Source of the DNA: Mumia xiangluensis
GTDB lineage: Bacteria; Actinomycetota; Actinomycetes; Propionibacteriales; Nocardioidaceae
DNA: 64,000 nucleotides
NCBI RefSeq assembly: GCF_010994095.1
Contig: NZ_WJYO01000002.1
Coordinates: 682,001-746,000, forward strand
Direction of reading: 5' to 3'
Shown: one piece after another, positions 1 to 8,544 of the stretch
Layout: every line of letters begins with the position of its first letter
Numbering within the stretch: the stretch's first letter is position 1
Notes under the pieces: model-generated
What the model saw: only the letters and a program-made list of their open reading frames with translations
Told to the model about the DNA's origin: nothing
The model's database searches: none
Program-made: the position numbers and the translations under genes

Positions 1-2357
1 CGAAGATCTGGCTCAACGGGACCGAGGTGGACGCCTCGGCGTACGCGGACAACCGCATCGCGTTGACCGACCTCGCCGCCGAGAACGAGCTCCGGGTCGA
101 GACCCGACTCCCCTTCTCGCGCACCGGCGAGGGCCTGCACCGGTTCGTCGACCCCGCCGACGACCGCGTCTACCTCTACACGCAGTTCGAGGTGCCCGAC
201 GCGCGCCGCGTCTACACGACGTTCGAGCAGCCCGACCTCAAGTCGACGTTCACGTTCACCATCGACGCACCGACCGGGTGGACCGTCGTCTCGAACTCCG
301 CCACGCCGGAGCCGACCGAGGTCCGCGACGGCGTCAGCCGCTGGGCCTTCGCCGAGACCAAGCGCATGTCGACCTACATCACGGCGCTCATCGCCGGCGA
401 GTACGACACGGTCACCGACACGTACAAGGGCGAGTACGGCGAGATCCCGCTCGGCATCCAGGTCCGCAAGAGCCTGCGCGAGCACCTCGACGACGACGAG
501 ATCTTCGAGATCACGAAGCAGGGCTTCGGCTTCTTCGAGGGCGTGTTCGAGATGGGCTACCCGTTCGGGAAGTACGACCAGGCGTTCGTCCCCGAGTACA
601 ACATGGGCGCGATGGAGAACGCCGGCGCCGTGACGTTCCGCGACGAGTACATCTTCCGCAGTCGCCAGACCCACGCCGCGTACGAGTCGCGCGCGAACAC
701 GATCCTGCACGAGATGGCGCACATGTGGTTCGGCGACCTCGTGACGATGAAGTGGTGGGACGACCTCTGGCTCAACGAGTCGTTCGCGGAGTTCGCGTCG
801 CACCACGCCGAGGTCAACGCGACGAAGTACACCGGCGCGTGGACCGGCTTCACGAACCAGCGCAAGAACTGGGCGTACCGCCAGGACCAGCTCCCCTCGA
901 CCCACCCGATCGCGGCTGACAACTACGACCTGCACGCGGTCGAGGCCAACTTCGACGGCATCACCTACGCGAAGGGCGCGTCGACGCTCAAGCAGCTCGT
1001 CGCGTGGGTCGGCGAGAAGGACTTCTTCGCAGGCCTCCGCGCCTACTTCTCCAAGCACGCGTACGGCAACACCGAGCTGAGCGACCTTCTCGTCGAGCTC
1101 GAGGAGGCCTCCGGCCGTGAGCTCACCTCGTGGGCGAAGGAGTGGCTGCAGACCTCGGGCGTCAACACCCTGCGCCCGCGGTTCACCGTCGACGCCGACG
1201 GCGCGTTCACGTCGTTCGCGGTCGAGCAGACCGCCGTCGACGCGTACCCGACGCTTCGCCGCCACCGCATCGCCGTCGGCCTGTACGACCGCACCGACGC
1301 GGGCCTGGTCCGCCGGACGCGTGTCGAGACCGACATCGAGGGCGCGCTCACCGAGGTCGAGGAGCTGGTCGGCCAGAAGCAGCCCGATCTCGTCCTGCTC
1401 AACGACGACGACCTGACGTACGCCAAGATCCGCCTCGACGAGCGGTCGCTGGAGACGCTGACCACCTCGATCGCCGACCTGCCGGACTCGCTGGCCCGCG
1501 CGCTGTGCTGGGGCGCGGCGTGGGACATGCTGCGCGACGCGGAGCTGCCCGCCCGCCAGTTCGTGCCGATCGTGCTCGCCGGTGTCGGCACCGAGTCCGA
1601 CCTCACCGCGGTGCAGACGCTCCTGCGGCAGGGCGGGTCGGCGGTCGCGCTGTTCTCGGCGCCGGACAACCGTGACGCGCTCGGTGCGCAATGGGAGCAG
1701 GGCGTCCGTGCGCTGCTCGACGCCGCGGCCCCGGGTTCGGACCACCAGCTCGCGTTCGTCCGCGCGTACGCGGGTGCTGCCGAGTCGCCCGAGTCCATCG
1801 CGTACCTGACGGGTCTGCTCGACGGCTCGGTCGCCCCCGAGGGCCTCGCGGTCGACACCGACCTGCGCTGGGCGATCGTCGCGGGTCTCGCGCGCGCCGG
1901 CGCGTTCGGTGACGCCGAGATCGACGCCGAGCTCGCCCGCGACAACACGATCGCAGGCCAGGAGAAGGCTGCCGGTGCTCGCGCCGGGCGACCGGACGCC
2001 GCCGCCAAGGAGTTCGCGTGGGACGCCGTCGTCGTCCGGGACGACCTCCCGAACGAGACGCAGCGCAGCATCGCCCGCGCGTTCCAGCAGCCGGGGCAGG
2101 GCGAGCTCCTCGCCCCGTACGTCGCTCGCTACCTCGAGGTCGCCGAGACGGTGATCGAGAAGGGCGTGTGGCGTGCGTCGGAGATCCTCGAGAGCTTCTT
2201 CCCGCGCGCCAACCCGCGCGCCGAGGACCTCGCCGCCGTCGACGCATGGCTCGCGAGCAACGCCGACCTGGATCCGACGACGCGACGCTACGTGAGCGAG
2301 GGTCGATCGGATCTCGGGCGCGCCCTCGCCGCCCAGGAGCGCGACGCCGCGGTCTGA
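1..2357 (+). CDS. pepN: Aminopeptidase N, M1 family (5' truncated by window edge)
   Basis: Zinc metallopeptidase that removes N-terminal residues from peptides in the cytoplasm. The reading frame is open from base 3, before the first possible start (GTG at 27), so the gene begins upstream. About 784 residues are visible and roughly 70 are missing if it has the usual length of about 850. Seen: the GAMEN substrate-binding motif (MGAMENAGAV), the zinc motif HEMAHMWFGD, and the downstream third zinc ligand Glu in WLNESFAEF. The C-terminal half matches the helical ERAP1-like domain of the family. It converges on the PH-domain gene with only 24 bases between them. Confidence 0.95.
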   Translation, partial: KIWLNGTEVDASAYADNRIALTDLAAENELRVETRLPFSRTGEGLHRFVDPADDRVYLYTQFEVPDARRVYTTFEQPDLKSTFTFTIDAPTGWTVVSNSATPEPTEVRDGVSRWAFAETKRMSTYITALIAGEYDTVTDTYKGEYGEIPLGIQVRKSLREHLDDDEIFEITKQGFGFFEGVFEMGYPFGKYDQAFVPEYNMGAMENAGAVTFRDEYIFRSRQTHAAYESRANTILHEMAHMWFGDLVTMKWWDDLWLNESFAEFASHHAEVNATKYTGAWTGFTNQRKNWAYRQDQLPSTHPIAADNYDLHAVEANFDGITYAKGASTLKQLVAWVGEKDFFAGLRAYFSKHAYGNTELSDLLVELEEASGRELTSWAKEWLQTSGVNTLRPRFTVDADGAFTSFAVEQTAVDAYPTLRRHRIAVGLYDRTDAGLVRRTRVETDIEGALTEVEELVGQKQPDLVLLNDDDLTYAKIRLDERSLETLTTSIADLPDSLARALCWGAAWDMLRDAELPARQFVPIVLAGVGTESDLTAVQTLLRQGGSAVALFSAPDNRDALGAQWEQGVRALLDAAAPGSDHQLAFVRAYAGAAESPESIAYLTGLLDGSVAPEGLAVDTDLRWAIVAGLARAGAFGDAEIDAELARDNTIAGQEKAAGARAGRPDAAAKEFAWDAVVVRDDLPNETQRSIARAFQQPGQGELLAPYVARYLEVAETVIEKGVWRASEILESFFPRANPRAEDLAAVDAWLASNADLDPTTRRYVSEGRSDLGRALAAQERDAAV

Positions 2358-2381
2358 CGCCGGTGCTCCGTGGCCTCCGCC

Positions 2382-2906
2382 TCAGCGCGCGGGGCCACGG
2401 AGACCCGCGGCGACCAGCGCGCGCTGGATCGTACGATCGCGCTCCAGCGGGTCCGGGATGAACTTGATGTCGCGCAGACCCTGGGCCTGCGCGGCCGACT
2501 CGAACACGAAGTGGCCGTAGCCGAGGATCCGACCCAGCATCGTGCGTTCGACGGTGATGTCGAGGATTCGTGCCATCGGCATCGTCGCGACCTTCACCTC
2601 CCACACCCCGCGGATCTTGAGGACGCGGTGGTTGGTGATGACGAAGACGTCGAGGTGCTGCTCTGCCGCGCGGTACATGCCGAAACCGATCACGGCGAGG
2701 CCGACGAGCGCGAGGAACCCCGCGGCATCGATCGGCAGGACCGGGAACAGCAGGATCAGCAGCAGGCCACTCGCCGCGATCGCGTACGGCGTGACGAACA
2801 CGATCCAGTGGTGACGGACGACGTCCTTGACGCGTTCACCGTCATCGAGGAGGAGATGCTTGCCGATGTTGCGGTCCGGCACCACGCGCAGGATCCGACG
2901 CAGCAC
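2382..2906 (-). CDS. Membrane-anchored PH domain protein (bacterial PH, DUF304-like)
   Basis: 174 residues starting at GTG 2906, with GAGGAG seven bases upstream. Two adjoining hydrophobic segments lie at about residues 33-75 (HWIVFVTPYAIAASG... and GFLALVGLAVIGFGMYR). The C-terminal half is a bacterial PH-like domain containing the typical phrase VITNHRVLKIRG. Such proteins are inner-membrane proteins of mostly unknown function. The gene lies 10 bases after the 52-residue membrane peptide gene on the same strand, so the two are probably co-transcribed. The family call is firm and the role is unknown. Confidence 0.75.
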   Translation of the reverse strand: MLRRILRVVPDRNIGKHLLLDDGERVKDVVRHHWIVFVTPYAIAASGLLLILLFPVLPIDAAGFLALVGLAVIGFGMYRAAEQHLDVFVITNHRVLKIRGVWEVKVATMPMARILDITVERTMLGRILGYGHFVFESAAQAQGLRDIKFIPDPLERDRTIQRALVAAGLRGPAR

Positions 2907-2916
2907 CGGGCGCTCC

Positions 2917-3075
2917 TCAGTTCAGCAGTGACTGGAAGAACGAAGCGATCGCGCCGAGGGCGTCGACGATCCAGTTGAAGATCTGCTCCACCGCGTTGGC
3001 AGCACCGGTGGGATTCGTGAGCAGGAAATAGATCACGAAAATCACCAGGACGACCTGGATCGCCTTTTTCACCAC
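2917..3075 (-). CDS. Small single-pass membrane protein (52 aa)
   Basis: Start chosen at GTG 3075 (a second GTG follows at 3072), because AGAAAGG lies seven bases upstream and the protein then opens with VVKKAIQVV, a typical positively charged start. The frame is open further upstream to 3177, but that extension is Arg-rich and unlike a protein N-terminus. One transmembrane helix (about residues 6-20) is followed by an amphipathic stretch, VEQIFNWIVDALGAIASFF. No family recognised. It is the likely first gene of an operon with the PH-domain protein 10 bases downstream. Confidence 0.6.
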   Translation of the reverse strand: MVKKAIQVVLVIFVIYFLLTNPTGAANAVEQIFNWIVDALGAIASFFQSLLN

Positions 3076-3216
3076 TGCTGCCTTTCTCGGGGGCAGAATG
3101 CTGGGGCACACTCTCGGTCGTTTATAGCGGATCGCGGAGTGCCGTGTGACCAGGCGCGCCGTCGTGACCTGCATCACTTCGGCGCGCAGTCGTCGCGCGG
3201 CGCAGGGAGCGGTCGC

Positions 3217-4173
3217 TCAGGGCGCTTCGAGCAGGGTGCGGGCGGCCGCGAACGGGTCGCTGCGCCCCGCCACGACCTCGGCGGCGAGCGCGTCGAGCCT
3301 GCGGTCGCCGTGGACCGCCTCGAAGCGCTGCCGCAGCTCGGTCGTCGCCACCGTCTCGATCTCGTCCCGCGTACGACGCAGCCGGCGACGCCCGAGCTCT
3401 CCGGAGTCGCGGAGGTGACCGAGGTGCGCATCGAGGGCTGCGACGACCTCGTCGATGCCCTCCTCGCGGTACGCGACGGTGAGGACGATCGGGGGCTTCC
3501 ATCCTCCGTCGGGGCGCTGCGTGAGCGAGAGCATCCCGCGCAGCTCACGGCGTACCTGGCTCGCTCCGTCGCGGTCGGCCTTGTTGACGACGTAGACGTC
3601 GGCGATCTCGAGGATGCCCGCCTTCGCCGCCTGGATCCCGTCACCCATCCCGGGCGCGAGCAGCACGACGGTGGTGTCGGCGAGCCTGGAGATCTCGATC
3701 TCGGACTGCCCGACGCCCACGGTCTCGACAAGGATCACGTCGCAGCCGGCGGCGTCGAGGACGCGCAGGGCCTGCGGCGCCGCCCAGGCGAGCCCGCCGA
3801 GGTGACCGCGCGTCGCCATCGACCGGATGATCACACCGGGGTCGCCGGCGTGGTCCTGCATCCGGACCCGGTCGCCGAGCAGCGCGCCGCCGGAGAACGG
3901 CGACGTTGGGTCGACGGCCAGCACGCCGACCTTCCGGTCCTGGGCGCGCAGTGCCGCGACGAGGGCTCCGGTCGTCGTGGACTTGCCGACACCGGGCGAG
4001 CCGGTGAGCCCGATGATCTGGGCGCGGCCGAGGTGCGGCGCGAGCGCGGCGCTGACGTCCGGCAGGAGCGACGACGCGTCCTCCACCAGCGAGATCAGGC
4101 GTGCGACCGCGCGCGGGTCGCCGTCGACGGCTCGGGTCACGAGCTCGTCGACGGCGACCGTACGACGTGCCAT
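3217..4173 (-). CDS. meaB: MeaB, GTPase chaperone of B12-dependent acyl-CoA mutases
   Basis: G3E-type GTPase that protects and reloads adenosylcobalamin in methylmalonyl-CoA or ethylmalonyl-CoA mutase. 318 residues. Seen: P-loop GSPGVGKST, the DPTSPFSGGALLGDR motif, ETVGVGQSE in the switch region, and the NKAD base-recognition motif. ATG 4173 is used; a TTG lies one codon earlier. It follows the thiolase gene on the same strand after 37 bases, so they probably form one transcript. The client here is likely the ethylmalonyl-CoA mutase at 30.4 kb, since no methylmalonyl-CoA mutase is in this window. Confidence 0.93.
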   Translation of the reverse strand: MARRTVAVDELVTRAVDGDPRAVARLISLVEDASSLLPDVSAALAPHLGRAQIIGLTGSPGVGKSTTTGALVAALRAQDRKVGVLAVDPTSPFSGGALLGDRVRMQDHAGDPGVIIRSMATRGHLGGLAWAAPQALRVLDAAGCDVILVETVGVGQSEIEISRLADTTVVLLAPGMGDGIQAAKAGILEIADVYVVNKADRDGASQVRRELRGMLSLTQRPDGGWKPPIVLTVAYREEGIDEVVAALDAHLGHLRDSGELGRRRLRRTRDEIETVATTELRQRFEAVHGDRRLDALAAEVVAGRSDPFAAARTLLEAP

Positions 4174-4210
4174 CAAGCGGGCACTCTCCTCCGTACGGCG
4201 CTGGCCGGGA

Positions 4211-5401
4211 TCAGCTCTGCGGGACGCGGATGATCAGGGCGTCGCCCTGGCCGCCGCCGCCGCACAGCGCGGCGGCGCCGGTGCCGCCACCGCGGCGCGC
4301 CAGCTCGAGCGCCAGGTGCAGCACCACGCGGGCGCCGCTCATGCCGATCGGGTGACCCAGGGAGATCGCGCCACCGTTGACGTTGACCTTGTCGGCGTCG
4401 ATGCCGAGCTCGCGCTGGCTGGCGATGCCGACTGCCGCGAACGCCTCGTTGATCTCGACCAGGTCGAGGTCGGACGGCGCGATGCCCTCCTTCTCGCAGG
4501 CCTTGACGATGGCGTTGGCCGGCTGCATCTGCAGCGTCGAGTCGGGTCCGGCGACGTAGCCGGCCGCGCCGATCTCGGCGATCCAGGTCAGACCCAGCTC
4601 CTCGGCCTTCTCCTTGGCCATGACGACGACCGCGCACGCGCCGTCAGAGATCTGCGACGCCGTGCCGGCGGTGATCGTGCCCTCCTTCGCGAAGGCGGGG
4701 CGCAGCTTGCCGAGGGTCTCGGCGGTGGTGTCGCCGCGGACGCCCTCGTCGGCGGACACGGTGACGGTCTCGCGGCGCCCCGCGATCTCGACCGGGACGA
4801 TCTCGTCGTCGAAGATGCCGTTCTTCTGGGCCTGCGCGGCGAGCTGGTGCGAGCGGGCGCCGAACGCGTCCTGGTCCTCACGGCTGAGCGCGTCGACCTC
4901 GCCGTTGCGCGACTCGGTGAGCTTGCCCATCGCCTGGTCGGTCAGCGAGTCCCACAGGCCGTCGTACTCCATGTGGTCGAGGATCGTCTGCGCGCCGTAC
5001 TTGTAGCCCTCGCGCGACCCCTTGAGCAGGTGCGGCGCCTGGGTCATCGACTCCTGGCCTCCGGCCACGACGATGTCGTACTCGCCGGCGCGGATCAGCT
5101 GGTCGGCCGTCGCGATCGCGTTGAGGCCGGACAGGCACACCTTGTTGATGGTGATCGCCGGGACGTCGAGCGGGATGCCGCCCTTGTGAGCGGCCTGACG
5201 GGCGGGCACCTGGCCGGCTCCGGCACCCAGGACCTGGCCCATGATCACGTACTCGACCTGGTCGCCGGTGATGCCGGCCTTCTCGAGCGCACCCTTGATC
5301 GCGACGCCGCCGAGATCCGACGCGGACTGTGACTTGAGACCACCGAGGAGCCGGCCGATCGGGGTACGGGCACCGGCCACGATGACGGACTGACGAGACA
5401 T
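4211..5401 (-). CDS. Acetyl-CoA C-acetyltransferase (acetoacetyl-CoA thiolase)
   Basis: Condenses two acetyl-CoA to acetoacetyl-CoA (or the reverse), the entry step of the ethylmalonyl-CoA and PHB routes. 396 residues, the normal length. The catalytic set is intact: nucleophile Cys89 (INKVCLSGL), His350 in GHPIGMSG and Cys380 in LCGGGGQG. The ATG at 5401 has GAAGGAG seven bases upstream. The same frame stays open far upstream, but that stretch is antisense to the epimerase gene and is not part of this protein. It is divergent from mce, with operator-like sites in between, and is followed by meaB. Confidence 0.95.
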   Translation of the reverse strand: MSRQSVIVAGARTPIGRLLGGLKSQSASDLGGVAIKGALEKAGITGDQVEYVIMGQVLGAGAGQVPARQAAHKGGIPLDVPAITINKVCLSGLNAIATADQLIRAGEYDIVVAGGQESMTQAPHLLKGSREGYKYGAQTILDHMEYDGLWDSLTDQAMGKLTESRNGEVDALSREDQDAFGARSHQLAAQAQKNGIFDDEIVPVEIAGRRETVTVSADEGVRGDTTAETLGKLRPAFAKEGTITAGTASQISDGACAVVVMAKEKAEELGLTWIAEIGAAGYVAGPDSTLQMQPANAIVKACEKEGIAPSDLDLVEINEAFAAVGIASQRELGIDADKVNVNGGAISLGHPIGMSGARVVLHLALELARRGGGTGAAALCGGGGQGDALIIRVPQS

Positions 5402-5469
5402 GAGAACTCCTTCGAGCGCGGGAGGCGCGGCCGGCCGAGGACGGCGGTTCGCGGTTGGCTTGCCTGCAC

Positions 5470-5485
5470 GATACTCGCCCGTAAC
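5470..5485. promoter_or_regulatory. TTAC-N6-GTAA-like operator, thiolase/mce
   Basis: The minus strand reads GTTACGGGCGAGTATC, an inverted repeat TTAC-N6-GTAT. It sits between the divergent thiolase (starts 5401) and epimerase (starts 5567) genes. The same word occurs before ccrA, hbd, ecm and the dehydrogenase at 63.6 kb. The regulator is unknown. Confidence 0.5.
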
Positions 5486-5500
5486 ATCGCCGTCGCCTGC

Positions 5501-5516
5501 GGTGAGGAAGGTCACA
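5501..5516. promoter_or_regulatory. CRP/GlxR-like site
   Basis: GGTGAGGAAGGTCACA fits the GTGA-N6-TCAC consensus of actinobacterial CRP-type regulators. It lies in the thiolase/mce divergent promoter region, about 50 bases before the mce start. cAMP control is an inference. Confidence 0.45.
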
Positions 5517-5566
5517 GGGCCGACCAGGAGCGCTCGGCGCCGGCCATCTGGCCTAGGGTGCGTCGC

Positions 5567-6004
5567 ATGGTTCCCGATCATCTGCTCATCGCCATCGACC
5601 ACGTCGGCATCGCGGTGCCCGACCTCGACGAGGCGCTCGAGTTCTATGCCAACGTCTTCGGTCTGCACTCCGTGCACGAGGAGATCAACGAGGAGCAGGG
5701 CGTCCGCGAGGCGATGCTCGCCGTGGGCGACACCGACCAGCGCATCCAGCTCCTCGCGCCGCTGTCGGACCAGTCCACGATCGCGAAGTTCCTCACGCGC
5801 AACGGCCCCGGCATCCAGCAGCTCGCGTACCGCGTGAGCGACCTCGATGCCGTGAGCGACGTCCTGCGCAGCCGGGGGATGCGACTGCTGTACGACCAGC
5901 CGAAGCGCGGCACGTCGGACAGCCGCGTGAACTTCGTCCACCCGAAGGACGCCGGTGGTGTCCTCGTGGAGCTCGTCGAGCCCGCCGCGGACGCCGCCCA
6001 CTGA
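5567..6004 (+). CDS. mce: Methylmalonyl-CoA / ethylmalonyl-CoA epimerase
   Basis: Small VOC-fold metalloenzyme that interconverts the 2R and 2S forms of methylmalonyl-CoA or ethylmalonyl-CoA. ATG 5567 gives 145 residues. A GTG at 5558 overlaps a TAGGGT -10 box (5554-5559), so transcription probably starts at or near the ATG (leaderless). By alignment with the Propionibacterium enzyme, ligands His12, Gln61 and Glu135 are present. The expected second His is Gln85 ([10 protein letters not shown]); from memory the mycobacterial homologue has the same change. C-terminal phrases [20 protein letters not shown] are conserved. Confidence 0.93.
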   Translation: MVPDHLLIAIDHVGIAVPDLDEALEFYANVFGLHSVHEEINEEQGVREAMLAVGDTDQRIQLLAPLSDQSTIAKFLTRNGPGIQQLAYRVSDLDAVSDVLRSRGMRLLYDQPKRGTSDSRVNFVHPKDAGGVLVELVEPAADAAH

Positions 6005-6037
6005 CCCGTACGCCGGCGCCGGACGGGGCGGGACCGG

Positions 6038-6892
6038 TCAGGCCCAGCGCAGCCGCAGCGGGGTGCCCGGGCGGACCTGCGCTGCGCGGTCCACGTCGGC
6101 GTCGACCACGACACCGACGACCGGATAGCCACCGGTGACGGGGTGGTCCGCGAGGAACACGACCGGCTCGCCGCTCGGCGGGACCTGGATCGCGCCACGG
6201 ACCGCCCCCTCCGACGGCAGCTGGCGGTCCGGTCGGACCAGGCGCAGCGGCGGCCCGTCGAGCCGCATCCCGACGCGGTCGGTGTTCGCCGACGCGTGCC
6301 AGGTCGCGCCGACGAGCAGGTCCGGGTCGAGGATCCAGTCGTCGCGCGGGCCCCGGACCACCCGCAGGACGACCTCGTCCTCGTACGCCGGGGCGGGCAC
6401 CGCGTCCACGTGCGGGTACGCGGCCGGCGCGGGGCCGACGACGAGCCGGTCACCAGCCGCCAGCGGCTCCGGCCCGATCCCGGCGAGGACGTCGCGGCTG
6501 CGCGACCCCAGCACCGGCGGGACGTCGATGCCGCCCCGCACAGCGACGTACGACCGTAGTCCCGCCGGCGGCAGCCCCATCCGGAGCCGCTGCCCCTCCC
6601 GCAGCGCCACCGCCGCGTACGGATCGACGGCGCGCGCGTCCACCGTCAGCCGCGCTGGCGCCCCGGTGACCGCGACCCACGCGTCGCCGCCTCGCGCGAC
6701 CACCTCGAGCCCGCCCAGGAGCACCTCGATCGCCGCGGCGCCGGCGGGGTTCGCCAAGAGCCGGTTGGCCAGCCGGTACGACGCCCGGTCGGCCGCACCG
6801 GAACGGCCGACGCCGATCGCGGACCACCCAGGCCTCCCCTCGTCCTCGATCAGCGCGAGCGGCCCGCTGCGGACCACCTCGAGCGTCGTCAT
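6038..6892 (-). CDS. pxpC: 5-oxoprolinase subunit C (biotin-dependent carboxyltransferase-like)
   Basis: Subunit of the ATP-dependent PxpABC enzyme, which opens 5-oxoproline (pyroglutamate) to glutamate. 284 residues from ATG 6892, starting [20 protein letters not shown], the family's usual opening. Also seen: GRSGAADRASYRLANRLL and YVAVRGGIDVPPVLGSRS. The start overlaps the pxpB stop (ATGA), so translation is coupled. The C-terminus PGTPLRLRW is typical of the family (KipA/AHS2). Confidence 0.92.
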   Translation of the reverse strand: MTTLEVVRSGPLALIEDEGRPGWSAIGVGRSGAADRASYRLANRLLANPAGAAAIEVLLGGLEVVARGGDAWVAVTGAPARLTVDARAVDPYAAVALREGQRLRMGLPPAGLRSYVAVRGGIDVPPVLGSRSRDVLAGIGPEPLAAGDRLVVGPAPAAYPHVDAVPAPAYEDEVVLRVVRGPRDDWILDPDLLVGATWHASANTDRVGMRLDGPPLRLVRPDRQLPSEGAVRGAIQVPPSGEPVVFLADHPVTGGYPVVGVVVDADVDRAAQVRPGTPLRLRWA

Positions 6893-7578
6893 GCGCGCTC
6901 CTCGACGCTGTGCTCCTCCACGCTGTGCTCCTCCACGCTGTGCTCCTCCACGCTGTGCTCCTCCACGAACTGGACCGCGGCGCCCGGCCGCAGCAGCGCC
7001 GGCGGTTCGCGGTCGAGGTCCCAGAGCGTCGCGTCGGTCGTGCCGATGAGCTGCCAGCCGCCGGGAGACGACCGCGGGTAGATGCCCGAGTACTCCCCGG
7101 CGAGCCCGACCGCACCCGCAGGCACCGCCGTACGCGCCCGGGGCCGCCGCGGGACCTGGAGGCGCGGGTCGCCGCCGACGAGGTAGGCGAAGCCCGGCGC
7201 GAATCCACCGAACGCGACCCGCCACGGGTGCCCGGTGTGAGCGTCGACCACCCCGCGTACGCCGAGGCCGGTGAGCTCCGCGACCTCCTGGAGGTCGGGG
7301 CCGTCGTACCGGACATGGACGACGATCGCGTCGCCCTCCCCCGCCGCATCCCCGCCGAGCACTGCACCGGCGTCGAAGTCCATCCGGACGAGGGCCGCCG
7401 CGAGCTGCGCGAGGTCGGCCCCGTCGTCGGCCACCACCAGCACCGTCCGCGCCGCGGGGACCACGTCGGCGACGCCCGCGAGCCCGGCCGCGCGCACCGC
7501 GTCGGCCCACGCGACCACGGCTCCCGCGTCGTCCAGGTCGGCGATCAGCGCACGGTCGCCGTACAGCGTGAGCCTCAC
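6889..7578 (-). CDS. pxpB: 5-oxoprolinase subunit B (KipI/AHS1 family) with repetitive tail
   Basis: Second subunit of the 5-oxoprolinase. 229 residues from a GTG that overlaps the pxpA stop (GTGA). Seen: [52 protein letters not shown] and [15 protein letters not shown], all family signatures. The odd feature is the C-terminus: after the normal end (near AVQFVEE) come four to five copies of the pentapeptide SVEEH, encoded by a 15-bp direct repeat and absent from the usual family end. The last unit runs into the pxpC start. Confidence 0.92.
   Translation of the reverse strand: MRLTLYGDRALIADLDDAGAVVAWADAVRAAGLAGVADVVPAARTVLVVADDGADLAQLAAALVRMDFDAGAVLGGDAAGEGDAIVVHVRYDGPDLQEVAELTGLGVRGVVDAHTGHPWRVAFGGFAPGFAYLVGGDPRLQVPRRPRARTAVPAGAVGLAGEYSGIYPRSSPGGWQLIGTTDATLWDLDREPPALLRPGAAVQFVEEHSVEEHSVEEHSVEEHSVEERA
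6901..6960 (-). repeat. 15-bp tandem repeat in pxpB 3' end (4 full copies)
   Basis: Four head-to-tail 15-bp units (plus-strand word CTCCACGCTGTGCTC, with one C/G variant in the first copy) and partial units at both edges. It encodes EHSVE repeated in frame. Because 15 is a multiple of three, copy number can change without a frameshift. Confidence 0.95.
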
Positions 7579-8333
7579 ACGAAGGCTCCGAGGCTCACCC
7601 GGGCGTCCTCCAGCACCGCGCGGATCCGGCGGGCCATCGCGACTGCACCCGGAGAGTCGCCGTGCACGCAGACGGAGTCCGCGGCGACCGCGACGTCCTG
7701 GCCGTCGATCGCCCGGACCGCACCCTCGGTGACCATCCGGAGCGCGCGCTGCGCCACCTCCTCGACGTCGTGGAGCACGCTGCCCGGCTCCGTGCGGGGC
7801 ACGAGGTCGCCCGACGGGGTGTACGCACGGTCCGCGAACGCCTCACGCACCGTCCGAAGTCCGAGTCGCTCCCCCCACGCCAGCAGCCGCGAGCCGGGCA
7901 GACCCAGCAGCGGCAGCCCGGGGTCGTACGCGTGCACGGCCTCGGCGACCGCCCGCGCCTGAGCGTCGTGGTGCACGGTCGCGTTGTAGAGGGCCCCGTG
8001 CGGCTTCACGTAGCGGACACGTGTCCCCGCGACCTTCGCGAGGCCGTCCAGGGCGCCGATCTGATAGACGACGTCGGCGGCGAGCTCGGCGGGCTCCATG
8101 TCGATGAACCGTCTCCCGAAGCCCGCCAGGTCGCGGTACCCAACCTGGGCGCCCACGGCCACCGAGCCCGCCGCGGCCAGCTCGCACGTACGACGCAGCG
8201 TCCGCGGGTCTCCGGCGTGGAACCCGCAGGCGACGTTGGCGCTGGTCACGAGGGCGAGGATCGCTGCGTCGTCCCCCAGCTCCCAGCGGCCGAAGGACTC
8301 ACCGACGTCGCTGTTGAGATCGATCGTGCTCAC
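7575..8333 (-). CDS. pxpA: 5-oxoprolinase subunit A (LamB/YcsF family)
   Basis: First gene of the pxpABC operon. 252 residues from GTG 8333, which places the family's invariant [11 protein letters not shown] at residues 4-14. Longer in-frame starts add a non-conserved Arg-rich stretch. Also seen: [26 protein letters not shown] and VKPHGALYN. Transcribed away from ccrA across a shared 211-bp promoter region. Confidence 0.93.
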   Translation of the reverse strand: MSTIDLNSDVGESFGRWELGDDAAILALVTSANVACGFHAGDPRTLRRTCELAAAGSVAVGAQVGYRDLAGFGRRFIDMEPAELAADVVYQIGALDGLAKVAGTRVRYVKPHGALYNATVHHDAQARAVAEAVHAYDPGLPLLGLPGSRLLAWGERLGLRTVREAFADRAYTPSGDLVPRTEPGSVLHDVEEVAQRALRMVTEGAVRAIDGQDVAVAADSVCVHGDSPGAVAMARRIRAVLEDARVSLGAFV

Positions 8334-8454
8334 GGCGCTCCTGGGATGTCGGACGGCGACTCCCACGCTACCGGCGGGAGGCCGGGCGGTACTGTCGGCA
8401 GACAACCGCCGATCACGAATCGGGCGAGCACGGGGCTCCGGACGCACAGCGCGG

Positions 8455-8470
8455 AGCGACATCGGTCACA
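8455..8470. promoter_or_regulatory. Partial CRP/GlxR-like site upstream of ccrA
   Basis: AGCGACATCGGTCACA has one perfect half site (TCACA) and one degenerate half (AGCGA instead of TGTGA). It lies between pxpA and ccrA. Weak on its own; noted because of better sites at the thiolase and hbd loci. Confidence 0.25.
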
Positions 8471-8486
8471 CTCGTACACCACAACC

Positions 8487-8502
8487 ATTACCGATGAGTA
8501 AT
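8487..8502. promoter_or_regulatory. TTAC-N6-GTAA operator of ccrA
   Basis: ATTACCGATGAGTAAT is a perfect 5-6-5 inverted repeat, 43 bases before the chosen ccrA start. It overlaps a possible -10 (TAATAT, 8499-8504), the expected position for a repressor. It is the best match to the word shared by the acyl-CoA loci here. Confidence 0.55.
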
Positions 8503-8544
8503 ATCCGCGTAACGCAACCGCGCCGCTCAATTCTGGAGGACGAC

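Noticed and set aside
5402-6001. Upstream extension of the thiolase frame by 200 codons
   Set aside because: Antisense to mce; the family N-terminus and ribosome site are at 5401.
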